Shown: positions 17,595 to 27,359 of the stretch, piece by piece
How the letters are laid out: each line of letters starts with the position of its first letter
Position numbering within the stretch: position 1 is the first letter of the stretch
Assembly: GCF_035818475.1 (NCBI RefSeq)
Contig: NZ_JAYMGV010000002.1
Location: forward strand, 248,001-312,000
Source: Cognatitamlana sp035818475
GTDB lineage: Bacteria > Bacteroidota > Bacteroidia > Flavobacteriales > Flavobacteriaceae
Direction: 5' to 3'
DNA length: 64,000 nt
Notes under the pieces: model-generated
Database searches by the model: none
Told to the model about the DNA's origin: nothing
Seen by the model: only the letters and a program-made list of their open reading frames with translations
Translations under genes and position numbers: made by a program

Positions 17595-18617
17595 CTATTT
17601 ATAATAATCAACAAACCAATCTATAAAAGATTTCACCCCTTTTTTTATACTCGTATTAGGACTATAATTGTAGTCATTAATTAACGCATCAACATTGGCC
17701 CACGTGCGTTCTACATCACCAGGTTGAATTGGGAGCATCTCTTTTTTAGATTTCTTTTTTAAATTTAATTCTATCTCTTTTATGAAATCAAGCAGTTTTA
17801 CCGAACTATTATTACCTATATTATATAGTTTATACAAATCACCATTTAGAACTCTATTATCTATTGATTTATCAATAATAAGGACAATGCCTTCTACTAT
17901 ATCATCTATATATGTAAAATCGCGTTCCATTTTACCATAGTTAAAAACTTTTATTGGCTTATTTTTTATGATAGCATTTGTAAATAAAAACATAGCCATA
18001 TCTGGGCGACCCCATGGGCCATATACAGTGAAGAAACGTAATCCAGTTGTTGGGATTTTGAATAAATGACCATACGTATGTGCCATTAACTCATTACTTT
18101 TCTTTGTTGCAGCGTAAAGGCTTATAGGGTGGTCCACGTTGTCTTCTGTAGAGAAAGGAATTTTCTTATTAAGACCATATACGCTTGAGCTACTTGCATA
18201 AACCAAGTGCTTAATGTTATTACTTCTACAACATTCAAGTATATTAAGAAAGCCAACCATATTAGAATCTACATAAGATTCTGGGTTTTCCAAGCTGTAT
18301 CTAACTCCTGCTTGAGCAGCCAGGTTACAGACTATATCAAATTTTTCTTTTTGGAATACCTCTGGAAGTCTGTCACGGTCTTCAATATTCATTCTAACAA
18401 ATGAAAAATTTTGGTCTTTTTTACTAGAGCAAGTTTTGTTAAAAGTAACAGCTTCGTTTTTGTTTATTCCTAGTTGTTCTAGCCTGGAAAGTTTTAAGTT
18501 AATGTCATAATAATCATTTATATTATCCAATCCAAAAACTTTGTGCCCTTTATTTAATAACGTTTTGGAGACATGGTAACCTATAAAGCCGGCAGCCCCC
18601 GTAACTAGTATTTTCAT
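17595..18617 (-). CDS. UDP-glucuronate 4-epimerase
   Basis: The protein has 340 residues. It begins ILVTGAAGFIGYHVSKTLL, has AAQAGVRYSLENPESYVDSN, YASSSSVYGLNKKIPFS, the YAATKKSNE active site and RFFTVYGPWGRPDMA. These are signatures of UDP-GlcA 4-epimerases (LspL/CapI type). It converts UDP-GlcA to UDP-GalA, using the product of the Ugd encoded downstream. It is the first gene of the long minus-strand operon. A 146-nt gap follows, so an internal promoter for the next gene is possible, though no good TAnnTTTG was found. Confidence 0.9.
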   Translation of the reverse strand: MKILVTGAAGFIGYHVSKTLLNKGHKVFGLDNINDYYDINLKLSRLEQLGINKNEAVTFNKTCSSKKDQNFSFVRMNIEDRDRLPEVFQKEKFDIVCNLAAQAGVRYSLENPESYVDSNMVGFLNILECCRSNNIKHLVYASSSSVYGLNKKIPFSTEDNVDHPISLYAATKKSNELMAHTYGHLFKIPTTGLRFFTVYGPWGRPDMAMFLFTNAIIKNKPIKVFNYGKMERDFTYIDDIVEGIVLIIDKSIDNRVLNGDLYKLYNIGNNSSVKLLDFIKEIELNLKKKSKKEMLPIQPGDVERTWANVDALINDYNYSPNTSIKKGVKSFIDWFVDYYK

Positions 18618-19116
18618 TTAGTATATTTTAAATATTATATCAAAGATTAAAAAAATGAATTAATTAACGGTAATTTTTCTTATTAATTTGCCATTAAATT
18701 AATTGTCAATTTTGACCTATTGTCGACAACATGCATACTTTTACTTTTAATTATATCAATAGATGTATTTAACCGATTTTAATAACGCTTTTAGCGAAAT
18801 AACTAAAATCTAATCTTATTGCTTTAAAACAATTACTAAATTTACATCGTAAAATGCAAAATTGAATTGATTAATAGCATATTAATTTAATTGTGTTAAG
18901 TGATAATAAAGGTGTGTAAAGCTCTCATAACAAACTAATTTAGATTACTTTTTATAATCATTAAATACAAGCTTGAAAATTATATTGACTAATTATTGAA
19001 ATTAATTTTGTTTATGTATGAGAGGGGATTTTCAGAGAATTTTTTATAAATGATATGTAACATAGTAAGAAACTGTGGCTGGAAATCTATACTTAAAATT
19101 TAACTAAATCAAACTG
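18618..19116. promoter_or_regulatory. Divergent intergenic control region of the polysaccharide locus
   Basis: This 499-nt AT-rich gap separates the two divergent arms of the locus. It holds an inverted repeat GTCAA-TT-TTGAC (18705-18716), the perfect palindrome TTGTCGACAA (18720-18729), a small stem CGCT/AGCG (18786-18796) and a -7 box at 19003-19010 for the rightward genes. I see no open frame that looks like a gene, and no NusG-like regulator gene is nearby. Confidence 0.5.
19003..19010 (+). promoter_or_regulatory. Putative -7 box for the aminotransferase operon
   Basis: TAATTTTG matches TAnnTTTG exactly. No well-spaced -33 TTTG was found. It implies a leader of about 100 nt before the ATG at 19117. 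Confidence 0.4.
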
Positions 19117-20247
19117 ATGCTGACAAAGACAAAGATATATTTATCATCACCTCATATGGGAGGAGCAGAGTTGGATTTTGTCAATGATGCCTTCTCAACT
19201 AATTGGATAGCGCCATTAGGACCCAATGTAGATGGATTTGAGGAAGATTTAAAGTATTATTTAGGTGATGAAAGACATGTTGCAGCGTTAAGTTCTGGTA
19301 CAGCATCCATACATTTGGCTTTACAATTGCTGGACGTATCAGCAGGAGATGAAGTATTATGCCAAAGTTTTACGTTTTCGGCTTCGGCAAATCCTATTAT
19401 ATATCAAGGCGCTACACCAATTTTTATAGATAGTGAGGCCGAGACCTGGAATATGTGTCCGGAATTGCTTGAAATAGCGATTAAAGATAGAATTGAAAAG
19501 AATAAAAAGCCTAAGGCTATTATTGCTGTTCATTTATATGGTATGCCATACAAGGCTAATGAGATTAACGAGGTAGCAAAAAGATATGAAATCCCCGTTA
19601 TTGAAGATAGTGCAGAAGCCTTAGGGAGTACTTACTTTGGAAAAGCATGCGGAACATTGGCTGATATAGGCATTTTATCATTTAACGGAAACAAAATAAT
19701 AACAACATCCGGAGGAGGAGCTTTGATAGTCAAAACCAAAGCCATGAAAGATAAGGCTGTTTTTTTGTCAACCCAAGCCAGAGATCATGCACCACATTAT
19801 GAGCATTCTTTTGTAGGTTTTAACTATAGAATGAGTAATGTTCTGGCTGGCATAGGTAGAGGACAAATGCAGGTTATTGATGACAGGGTTCAGGCCAGAA
19901 GGAAGAATTTTAATTTTTATAAATCAAACTTAGATAAGTTTGATTCCATTGAACTATTACAGGAACCCAAAGGATTTTGTTCAAATAGATGGATTACCTG
20001 TATCAAAACAGATTCTTATGCAAAAAGAGAAGCAATAAGATTGGCGCTTCAAAATGATGATATTGAATCAAGGCCATTGTGGAAGCCAATGCATATGCAA
20101 CCTGTTTTTAAGGAATGTTTACATTTTACAAATGGTATTTCAGAAGATTTATTTGAAAAAGGACTTTGTTTGCCTAGCGGTTCTAATTTAAGTGAGGATG
20201 ACTTAAATAGAATTGTTGAAATAATTATAGAAACTCCAAACTTATGA
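19117..20247 (+). CDS. DegT/DnrJ/EryC1-family PLP aminotransferase (PglE-like)
   Basis: The protein has 376 residues. It starts with Tyr-Leu-Ser-Ser-Pro-His-Met and has ALSSGTASIHLAL, PVIEDSAEALGSTY and SFNGNKIITTSGGG, where the lysine binds PLP. Sugar aminotransferases of this family act on 4-keto sugars. The next gene, overlapping by ATGA, encodes a PglF-type UDP-GlcNAc 4,6-dehydratase, so the pair probably makes UDP-4-amino-4,6-dideoxy-GlcNAc. No acetyltransferase (PglD) is seen in the window, so the amino group may stay free or be modified elsewhere. Confidence 0.88.
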   Translation: MLTKTKIYLSSPHMGGAELDFVNDAFSTNWIAPLGPNVDGFEEDLKYYLGDERHVAALSSGTASIHLALQLLDVSAGDEVLCQSFTFSASANPIIYQGATPIFIDSEAETWNMCPELLEIAIKDRIEKNKKPKAIIAVHLYGMPYKANEINEVAKRYEIPVIEDSAEALGSTYFGKACGTLADIGILSFNGNKIITTSGGGALIVKTKAMKDKAVFLSTQARDHAPHYEHSFVGFNYRMSNVLAGIGRGQMQVIDDRVQARRKNFNFYKSNLDKFDSIELLQEPKGFCSNRWITCIKTDSYAKREAIRLALQNDDIESRPLWKPMHMQPVFKECLHFTNGISEDLFEKGLCLPSGSNLSEDDLNRIVEIIIETPNL

Positions 20248-22196
20248 TAAAAAAATACTTTACTTATCTCTCACAAAAGTATGCGTCAAAATGGCTGGTA
20301 TTTAGTATAGACTTAACTATTGTTTTGCTAACGTTTTTTGCTGCATATTTAATCAGGTTTAATTTTACTTTAAATTTTGATATTAAGCAGTTTATAGTTC
20401 AATTACCGTTCTTGATAATAGTATCGGCTTTCAGTTTCCTTTTAATGGGGTCTTTTAAAAGTGTTATCCGGCATACGGGGTTTACAGATGTTGTTAACTT
20501 ATTCAAATCTATCAGTTTAATGTCTGGGATATGTGTTGGCGTTGTGCTATTAAATAGACTATTTGGACTTGTACCCGGTTTTACAATACCACTCTCTATA
20601 ATAATATTGCATGCGTTGTTAAGTTTTGTGATTTTGGCAGCAAGTAGGTTGGTTTTTAAAATGGGATACAGGTACTTAAAATGCAAACTGGAATCATCAA
20701 AGCGTGTTTTAATTTATGGAGCGGCAGATTCAGGTATTGTTACCTATAATGCCTTGGTGAGTAACTCCAGTACCACATTTCAGGTTCTTGCCTTTATTGA
20801 TGATAACCCAAAAAAGCGTGGAAAAAAAATTAACGGTATTTCAATTTTGAATAATGAACAGGTTACGAATAACTATGTAAGGGTTAATAATATAAATGAA
20901 ATAATTGTTGCTTCTCAGTCTATTAAATCTGAGAAGTTAATAAGCTTATTGGATGCGTTGGTTGATTCTGATGTAAAAGTCACAAAAGTTCCGCCAATTG
21001 AGCAATGGATAAATGGAGAATTAAGTGCCAAGCAAATTAAGCAGGTACAAATAGAAGACTTATTGGGACGACCACCAATAGAAATAGATAATCCTAATCT
21101 TTTAAATGAGTTTAGAGGAGAAACTGTAGTTATTACAGGTGCAGCCGGATCTATAGGGAGTGAATTGGTTAAACAGCTTTCAAATTTTAATGTAAAAGAA
21201 TTAATTTTAATTGATCAGGCTGAATCGCCGCTATATGATGTTCAGCAAGATTTAAAGCGTGATGGGAAACATAACTTTACAGCTATTGTAGCCGATATTA
21301 GAGATGGGTTAAGAATAGATGCTATTTTCCAAAAACATAAACCTACTATGGTATTTCATGCTGCAGCATACAAGCATGTGCCATTAATGGAACAAACCCC
21401 TTATGAAGCTATTAAAATTAACGTTAACGGGACTAAGTTGTTAGCTGATACTGCCTCAAGATATAATGTTAAAAAGTTTGTCTTTGTGTCTACAGATAAG
21501 GCAGTAAATCCAACCAGTGTCATGGGGGCAACCAAAAGAATGGCAGAAATGTATATTAGCTGTCTTCAAAAAGAAAGTAAAACTAAGTTTATCACTACCA
21601 GGTTTGGTAATGTTCTGGGGTCAAATGGATCTGTAATTCCATTATTCAAGAAGCAAATAGAACGAGGAGGACCATTAACACTTACCCATCAGGAAATCAC
21701 CAGATATTTTATGACTATACCTGAAGCTTCTCGGTTGGTTTTAGAGGCTGGAACAATGGGTAAAGGAGGAGAGATATTTATTTTTGATATGGGAGAATCT
21801 GTGAAGATATTTGACCTTGCCAAAAATATGATCAAGCTTTCTGGACTGAGGTATCCTGAAGATATAGATATAAAGATTACCGGTTTGCGTCCGGGGGAAA
21901 AGCTTTATGAGGAATTATTGGCAAACGGAGAAAACACCTTATCAACATACCATAAGAAAATATTAATAAGTAAGACCAGAGAATTAGATCATAATAAAGT
22001 GAAGTCACAGATAGAAGAACTTTGTATTACTAACCGTTTCCAAAATAACAACATTGTTATGAAAATGAAGCAATTAATACCGGAGTATAAATCTAATAAT
22101 TCAGACTACGAAAGGTTTGACAAAAGAGTTCAAATTTATAAAAAGGCCAAAGGTGTATCAGAAAGCAGAACTGATAAAAATTACGGTAACCTATAA
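20244..22196 (+). CDS. Membrane UDP-GlcNAc 4,6-dehydratase (PglF/CapD type)
   Basis: The protein has 650 residues. Four membrane helices occupy about residues 15-140, a first Rossmann-like domain (LIYGAADSGIVTYNAL) about 150-280, and the catalytic SDR domain begins at TVVITGAAGSIGSEL (near 290). STDKAVNPTSVMGATK has Met in place of the usual catalytic Tyr, as in retaining PglF-type dehydratases. It forms the 4-keto-6-deoxy sugar that the upstream aminotransferase would use. The 4-nt ATGA overlap indicates translational coupling. A shorter soluble paralogue is at 28541-29611. Confidence 0.92.
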   Translation: MIKKYFTYLSQKYASKWLVFSIDLTIVLLTFFAAYLIRFNFTLNFDIKQFIVQLPFLIIVSAFSFLLMGSFKSVIRHTGFTDVVNLFKSISLMSGICVGVVLLNRLFGLVPGFTIPLSIIILHALLSFVILAASRLVFKMGYRYLKCKLESSKRVLIYGAADSGIVTYNALVSNSSTTFQVLAFIDDNPKKRGKKINGISILNNEQVTNNYVRVNNINEIIVASQSIKSEKLISLLDALVDSDVKVTKVPPIEQWINGELSAKQIKQVQIEDLLGRPPIEIDNPNLLNEFRGETVVITGAAGSIGSELVKQLSNFNVKELILIDQAESPLYDVQQDLKRDGKHNFTAIVADIRDGLRIDAIFQKHKPTMVFHAAAYKHVPLMEQTPYEAIKINVNGTKLLADTASRYNVKKFVFVSTDKAVNPTSVMGATKRMAEMYISCLQKESKTKFITTRFGNVLGSNGSVIPLFKKQIERGGPLTLTHQEITRYFMTIPEASRLVLEAGTMGKGGEIFIFDMGESVKIFDLAKNMIKLSGLRYPEDIDIKITGLRPGEKLYEELLANGENTLSTYHKKILISKTRELDHNKVKSQIEELCITNRFQNNNIVMKMKQLIPEYKSNNSDYERFDKRVQIYKKAKGVSESRTDKNYGNL

Positions 22197-22219
22197 TTAA
22201 TCACTTTAATTTTATTATT

Positions 22220-22228
22220 CCCCCCCCC
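22220..22228 (+). repeat. Poly-C tract (9 C) in the 5' untranslated region of the Wza-like gene
   Basis: Nine consecutive C lie 7 nt before the ATG at 22236, in the ribosome-binding region, in otherwise AT-rich DNA. Such tracts are prone to slipped-strand length changes, so expression of the export gene might vary between cells. Confidence 0.7.
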
Positions 22229-22235
22229 AATTATT

Positions 22236-23018
22236 ATGTTAAAAATGAACATAGCTCTTATAAAAACTAAGCAGGTATTTACCGGTTTGGTAATTAGTTT
22301 GTTTTTGTCTTCATGTGCCACAAGGGAAGATGTAGTTTACTTTCAAAATGCCAAAAATTTTGAAACTGTGGTAGATACCGATACTTTTAAGGCTAAGTTA
22401 AAAGTAGGGGATATAGTGAGTATTTATGTTTCTACACTGGACCAAACGGTTACACAACCTTATAATTTAATTAGAACTACTGGAGCTCAGGGAGAGTTAG
22501 TTGATTATTTAATTGATGTAGAAGGAAATATAGATTACCCTGTTTTAGGCAAAATAAAACTACTAGGACTTACGGTTGAAGAAGCAAAAGCACTTTTCAA
22601 GAAAAAATTTGCTGAGGGTAAGTTATTAAAAGACCCTGTGATTATTTTTCGAGTACTTAATTTTAGAGTAACTATAGCAGGGGAAGTACGTAGCCCTGGT
22701 GTTTACCCTGTTTCAGGAGAAAGAATCTCTGTTTTAGAAGCACTAGGTATGGCTGGAGACTTAACAATAAAGGGGAGAAGGGATAATGTTTTGATAGTTA
22801 GAGATTTTAATGGCACAAAAACATACACCAGAATTGACTTAACCAATAAAGAAGTTTTCAACTCTCCTGTTTATTATTTGACGCAAAATGACTATGTTTA
22901 TGTTGAGCCAAATAGATCTGCTATAAGTAGTGCTTCTGGAAATTCAAGCCTTGGAACTTTAATTTCAATTACAACATTTCTTATAACCACAACACTCTTA
23001 TTAATTACTAGAAATTAG
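22236..23018 (+). CDS. Polysaccharide export lipoprotein (Wza family)
   Basis: The protein has 260 residues; an ATG at 22245 is an alternative start. The signal ends in LSSC (lipobox). The polysaccharide-export domain starts near residue 50 (LKVGDIVSIYVSTLD) and runs into a SLBB-type domain (VTIAGEVRSPGVYPV, near 145). A C-terminal hydrophobic helix is present. The family forms the outer-membrane or periplasmic channel for exopolysaccharide. It lies 10 nt before the Wzc-like kinase gene, its expected partner. A nine-C run sits just upstream of the start. Confidence 0.92.
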   Translation: MLKMNIALIKTKQVFTGLVISLFLSSCATREDVVYFQNAKNFETVVDTDTFKAKLKVGDIVSIYVSTLDQTVTQPYNLIRTTGAQGELVDYLIDVEGNIDYPVLGKIKLLGLTVEEAKALFKKKFAEGKLLKDPVIIFRVLNFRVTIAGEVRSPGVYPVSGERISVLEALGMAGDLTIKGRRDNVLIVRDFNGTKTYTRIDLTNKEVFNSPVYYLTQNDYVYVEPNRSAISSASGNSSLGTLISITTFLITTTLLLITRN

Positions 23019-23028
23019 AAATATAATT

Positions 23029-25419
23029 ATGGATTTAGGTGATAATAAAAACTTATCTAATAATAACATTTCTGAGGATTTTAATCTAAAGAAAACACTT
23101 CTCATGTATTTTAAGCAATGGAGGTGGTTTGTTTTGAGTTGTATTTTATGTGTTGGAATTGCTTTCTTAAGTTTAAGATATACAACACCTCAATATTTGG
23201 CTGTTGCTAAGATTATGCTCTTAGATAACAAAGATGCGTCTTCAGCAAGTGCATTGAAAGATTTGTCACTTTTCTCTGAAAAGGAAGATGCTATGGTCGA
23301 AGATGAAGTACAGGTTATTAAATCCAGAAGTTTTTTTAGAAATGTTGTTAAAAAATTAAATTTAAATGTTGCATATTTTGTTAAGGGGCGTATTCATGAA
23401 TCCGAACTTTATAAAAATTCTCCGATAGTTATAAATTTTATTGAATCAGATTCAGTTATTAATAAAACAGATTTTAATTTTCACACAGAGATTCTTTCTA
23501 CCACTAATTTTAATTTTCGAATCAACGAAGATGATATTCCTAAAAAATATACTTTTGGAGAAACAATTCCTACGTTTTTTGGAGGTATTATAATTACTCC
23601 AAAAAATAAAAATTTAGAAAGTTTTATTGGGGATGACATTAGAGTAAAAATAACCCCAATGAAGTTTTTAGCAGAATCTCTAAAAGGTAGAATTAATATA
23701 TCTCCTACAGGTAAATCATCAAAAGTTGTTGAAGTTAGTATAACCGACCCTGTTATACAAAAAGCTAAAGATATCATAAACACTCTAATTGATGAGTATA
23801 ATATTTCTACTATTCAAAAGAAAAATGAAATATCAAGAAATACAGCAGAGTTTATAGATCAACGTGTTGAATTAATTGCTTCTGACCTGATAAATGTAGA
23901 TGATAGTATAGTAAAATTTAAAACAGGAAATAAGATTACAGATGTGACCTCCGAGGCCGGTCAGTTTTTAAATTCAAGTGTTTTAAATCAGCAACAGGTA
24001 GATGCCACCAGAACGCAGTTGAGTTTGATGAACTCCATGAAGGAGTCATTGGGTGATGAAACTACTAGGTATACGTCCATACCCTCTAATTTAGGAATGG
24101 GAGACGCAACAATCAGTGGGCTTTCTTTAAGATATAACGAGTTACTAGAACGACGAAAAATACTTTTAAAAAGCGCAGGAGAGCAAAACCCAGTAGTTAT
24201 AGAATTAGACCAAACCTTAAATGGAATAAGGCAAAACTTACAAAACAGTATAAATAATGCAAGTAAGTCCCTTAGGATTCAGTTGGGGAGTTTAGAGAAT
24301 CAATCTAATAGAATAAATTCAAAAATATTCTCTGTACCAAGCCAAGAGCGAAAGCTAAGATCTATTGAGCGAAAACAGGGTATTAAAGAATCATTATACC
24401 TGTATTTATTAGAAAAAAGGGAGGAAGCCACCATCTCTTTAACGGCAACTTCTCCAAGCGCTAAAATCATTGATGAAGCTTATAATAGCAAGGGAGGACC
24501 TGTGTCTCCTAATAAACGGTTAATATATATAAGTGCAGTATTTATTGGATTATTGATACCTTTTATGGTTTTTTATGTAAAAGATATATTAGATACAAAA
24601 ATTCATAATAAGGAAGACCTACAAAAAGCTATTAAAAATGTTACCATATTGGGAGAAATTCCTAGAGTGAAAAGAGGTGATAAAAATTTGGTTGAACGCA
24701 ATGATCGATCAATTTTGTCAGAATCGTTTAGGATAATAAGAACGAATTTTGATTTTGTTCAAAAAGGAAGGTCTGATAAAAATTATAAAAATATAATTTT
24801 TGTAACCTCAACCATAAATGGAGAAGGAAAATCGTTTGTTAGTTTAAATATGGCTCTTACTTTTGCTAATACTAATAAAAGGGTTTTGTTGCTAGGAGCT
24901 GACATTAGAAATCCACAAATCTATTCTGCAATTAAGGGCAAAAGGGATAAGCAACCTTCAAAAATTGGATTGACCGAATACCTATCTGATGATTCAATAC
25001 TCTCCGGAGAAGTAATTGAATCCTATTCCATCAATGATGTTAACATAGATATTTTATTATCAGGAAAGATTCCACCCAACCCGGCGGAGTTATTAATGAC
25101 AGGCAGGGTAAAGGAATTGTTTGATTCTGTATCTAATCAATATGATTATGTAATTGTTGATACAGCACCTGCTATGTTGGTCACAGATACACTTTTAATT
25201 AGTGAATATGCCGGGCACACTATTTATTTAACAAGAGCAGGATATACAGAAAAAAACATGCTTAATTTTGTTGAAGAATTGCATGTTGAAAATAAATTAA
25301 ATGGGATGATGTTGGTTGTAAATGATGTTATGCAATCCAATTTTGGCTATGGTGCCAGATATGGTTATTACGGTGCGCCTGAAAAGAAAAGTTTTTTTAA
25401 AAGGAAGAAAAACGCTTAA
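23029..25419 (+). CDS. wzc: Wzc-like polysaccharide co-polymerase and bacterial tyrosine kinase
   Basis: The protein has 796 residues. A Wzz domain with membrane helices near residues 30 and 500 flanks a long periplasmic coiled-coil region (about 260-460). The cytoplasmic kinase has Walker A (INGEGKS), Walker A' (LLLGADIRNP) and Walker B (YVIVDTAP), and a C-terminal tyrosine cluster (NFGYGARYGYYG) for autophosphorylation. It controls chain length and export of the polysaccharide with the Wza-like protein. The phosphatase gene converges on it; the four bases TTAA at 25416-25419 supply both stop codons. Confidence 0.93.
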   Translation: MDLGDNKNLSNNNISEDFNLKKTLLMYFKQWRWFVLSCILCVGIAFLSLRYTTPQYLAVAKIMLLDNKDASSASALKDLSLFSEKEDAMVEDEVQVIKSRSFFRNVVKKLNLNVAYFVKGRIHESELYKNSPIVINFIESDSVINKTDFNFHTEILSTTNFNFRINEDDIPKKYTFGETIPTFFGGIIITPKNKNLESFIGDDIRVKITPMKFLAESLKGRINISPTGKSSKVVEVSITDPVIQKAKDIINTLIDEYNISTIQKKNEISRNTAEFIDQRVELIASDLINVDDSIVKFKTGNKITDVTSEAGQFLNSSVLNQQQVDATRTQLSLMNSMKESLGDETTRYTSIPSNLGMGDATISGLSLRYNELLERRKILLKSAGEQNPVVIELDQTLNGIRQNLQNSINNASKSLRIQLGSLENQSNRINSKIFSVPSQERKLRSIERKQGIKESLYLYLLEKREEATISLTATSPSAKIIDEAYNSKGGPVSPNKRLIYISAVFIGLLIPFMVFYVKDILDTKIHNKEDLQKAIKNVTILGEIPRVKRGDKNLVERNDRSILSESFRIIRTNFDFVQKGRSDKNYKNIIFVTSTINGEGKSFVSLNMALTFANTNKRVLLLGADIRNPQIYSAIKGKRDKQPSKIGLTEYLSDDSILSGEVIESYSINDVNIDILLSGKIPPNPAELLMTGRVKELFDSVSNQYDYVIVDTAPAMLVTDTLLISEYAGHTIYLTRAGYTEKNMLNFVEELHVENKLNGMMLVVNDVMQSNFGYGARYGYYGAPEKKSFFKRKKNA

Positions 25420-26162
25420 ATAACTGAGAATGTCTGATTGGTGTTGTTAATTATTTCAATCAAATGCATTTTTGATTTTTTATTAAGCTTCAAATTCGAC
25501 AGCTTTTCTATATGCTTTTCATGATGAATATCGGTACCAACAAAATCAATTAATTTGTTTTCCATGAGATAATTCCCGGTCTTATTAACACTTACTCCAT
25601 AATGATTACTTAAAGACAGTAAATTAAGTTGGAAGTAACAGCCTAATTGTTTGAGTTTTTCATAATATCCCAAATTATTATGATAGTATGAATATCTCTC
25701 CGGGTGTGCTAAAATAGGGATGTATCCTTTAGTCTTAATCTTAAAAATGATCTCTTCAAGGTTTATTGATGGCTGAAAATAGGAGAGCTCAACCAAAATA
25801 TGTTTGGCTTTTAGTGTAAAAAGATAATTAGTTTTAAGAAATTTTTCAAAATGAATATCCAGCATATATTCGGCAGCCGGATTTATAGTTATTTTACTTT
25901 GCGTTTTAGAATCTAAGGCTTCTAATAAATTCTGATAAGCATTTCCAATGGTTTCATCAGTGTTTGGATAAAAATCATGCATGACGTGTGGCGTAGGTAT
26001 AAATTGTTTGATACCCAGCTCTTGCATTTTTCGTATCAAGTTTAAAGAATCCTCAATATTTTTTGCACCATCATCTATCCCCGGAAGTATGTGATTATGA
26101 ATATCAACAAAATCTTCGAGTAAATCTTTTAAAAAGAACTTTTTAGAAAAAAAAGAAAACAT
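25416..26162 (-). CDS. CpsB/YwqE-type PHP-family protein-tyrosine phosphatase
   Basis: The protein has 248 residues. The PHP metal sites are visible: FVDIHNHILPGIDDGA, TPHVMHDFYP, PILAHPERY and VGTDIHHEKH. Enzymes of this family are manganese-dependent phosphatases that reverse autophosphorylation of Wzc/CpsD-type kinases. The gene is convergent with the kinase gene, overlapping in the stop codons, so it is probably expressed separately. Usual family length is about 240-255. Confidence 0.9.
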   Translation of the reverse strand: MFSFFSKKFFLKDLLEDFVDIHNHILPGIDDGAKNIEDSLNLIRKMQELGIKQFIPTPHVMHDFYPNTDETIGNAYQNLLEALDSKTQSKITINPAAEYMLDIHFEKFLKTNYLFTLKAKHILVELSYFQPSINLEEIIFKIKTKGYIPILAHPERYSYYHNNLGYYEKLKQLGCYFQLNLLSLSNHYGVSVNKTGNYLMENKLIDFVGTDIHHEKHIEKLSNLKLNKKSKMHLIEIINNTNQTFSVI

Positions 26163-26195
26163 TGTATTAGGTACAATATTTTGGGTTAATTACTA

Positions 26196-27263
26196 TTAGG
26201 TTGCATAAAAATTAAATGCATCTATTATTATCTCATCATCAACCAAACAATCAATTACTGGTTTTCCTATAGATTCAAGCAATACAAAATTAATATTTCC
26301 ATGATTATTTTTCTTGTCATACTTTAATAATTCTATAATAGCACTGTGTTCAGATTTATCAATATCAACCTTCCCGTAGTAGCTTATAAATAATTGTTTA
26401 ATATCTAATGTTGTTTGTTTAGGAAAACCTGTTAATTCAGTAGAAATATAACTGGCCAAAATCATACCTACAATAATGGCTTCTCCATGTAACAAGGTGG
26501 TTTTGTTTGGGTTGCTAAGGAAATAAGATTCTATGGCATGTCCAAGTGTATGACCAAAGTTTAAGGTTTTTCGTAGGCCATCTTCAAAAGGATCTTCTTC
26601 AACAACCTCTTTTTTAATGATAACAGATTCGTGAATTAACGTATCCAAATCATGTAAAGACAGTTTAGATAAGTCTAGAAATTTATTCCAGTAATGCTCA
26701 CCTGTAATAAGCCCGTGTTTAAGCATTTCGGCAAGCCCGGAACGCATTTGGTTTTGAGCTAAAGTATTTAAAAAATGCGTATCAATAAGCACCAGATCCG
26801 GGTTACTGATTACGCCAATTTGATTTTTTAAATGCCCTAAGTCAACACCAGTTTTACCACCTACAGAAGCATCAACCATTGAAAGTAGGGTAGTGGGGAC
26901 ATTTATATAGGCAATACCGCGCTTAAACGTGCAGGCTACAAAGCCTCCTAAATCTGTTATTACGCCACCCCCAATATTTATCATTAAACTTTTTCTATCA
27001 GCATTCAGTTCAGAAAGAGTATTCCAGACACCAACGCAGGTGTCAATGTTTTTGTTTTCTTCGCCTGATTCTATTTCAATAATTTCAATAGCAGTATCGG
27101 TACTTAATTTTTCTAAAAAAATAGGTAAGCAATACTGATGAGTGTTTTCATCCACTAAAATAAAGATCTTCGAGAAATTGTTTTCTTTAAGATGTTTGTT
27201 TACAGAAACATAACAAGTATCATTAAAATGAATTGTACAGTCTTTATAGGTAATAGAATCCAT
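26196..27263 (-). CDS. aroB: 3-dehydroquinate synthase
   Basis: The protein has 355 residues, normal for AroB. Visible motifs include NAD-binding GGGVITDLGGFVACTFKRG, the substrate loop PTTLLSMVDASVGGKTGVD, and metal ligands in KKEVVEEDPFEDG, NFGHTLGHAIE and LHGEA. It performs the second step of the shikimate pathway (DAHP to 3-dehydroquinate) in the cytoplasm. It lies 33 nt downstream of the phosphatase gene on the same strand and may share its transcript. It is a housekeeping gene embedded in the polysaccharide locus. Confidence 0.95.
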   Translation of the reverse strand: MDSITYKDCTIHFNDTCYVSVNKHLKENNFSKIFILVDENTHQYCLPIFLEKLSTDTAIEIIEIESGEENKNIDTCVGVWNTLSELNADRKSLMINIGGGVITDLGGFVACTFKRGIAYINVPTTLLSMVDASVGGKTGVDLGHLKNQIGVISNPDLVLIDTHFLNTLAQNQMRSGLAEMLKHGLITGEHYWNKFLDLSKLSLHDLDTLIHESVIIKKEVVEEDPFEDGLRKTLNFGHTLGHAIESYFLSNPNKTTLLHGEAIIVGMILASYISTELTGFPKQTTLDIKQLFISYYGKVDIDKSEHSAIIELLKYDKKNNHGNINFVLLESIGKPVIDCLVDDEIIIDAFNFYAT

Positions 27264-27333
27264 GAAATAAATCTCATTTTTTAAAGCTGTGAAATTAAGG
27301 AGATTTTATATAAAATGATAACTTATGGTTAAT

Positions 27334-27341
27334 TATATTTG
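27334..27341 (+). promoter_or_regulatory. Putative -7 box of proline dehydrogenase gene
   Basis: TATATTTG matches TAnnTTTG and lies 18 nt before the ATG at 27360, implying a very short leader. No clear -33 element. Confidence 0.45.
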
Positions 27342-27359
27342 CAGTAAATTTTATGAATA

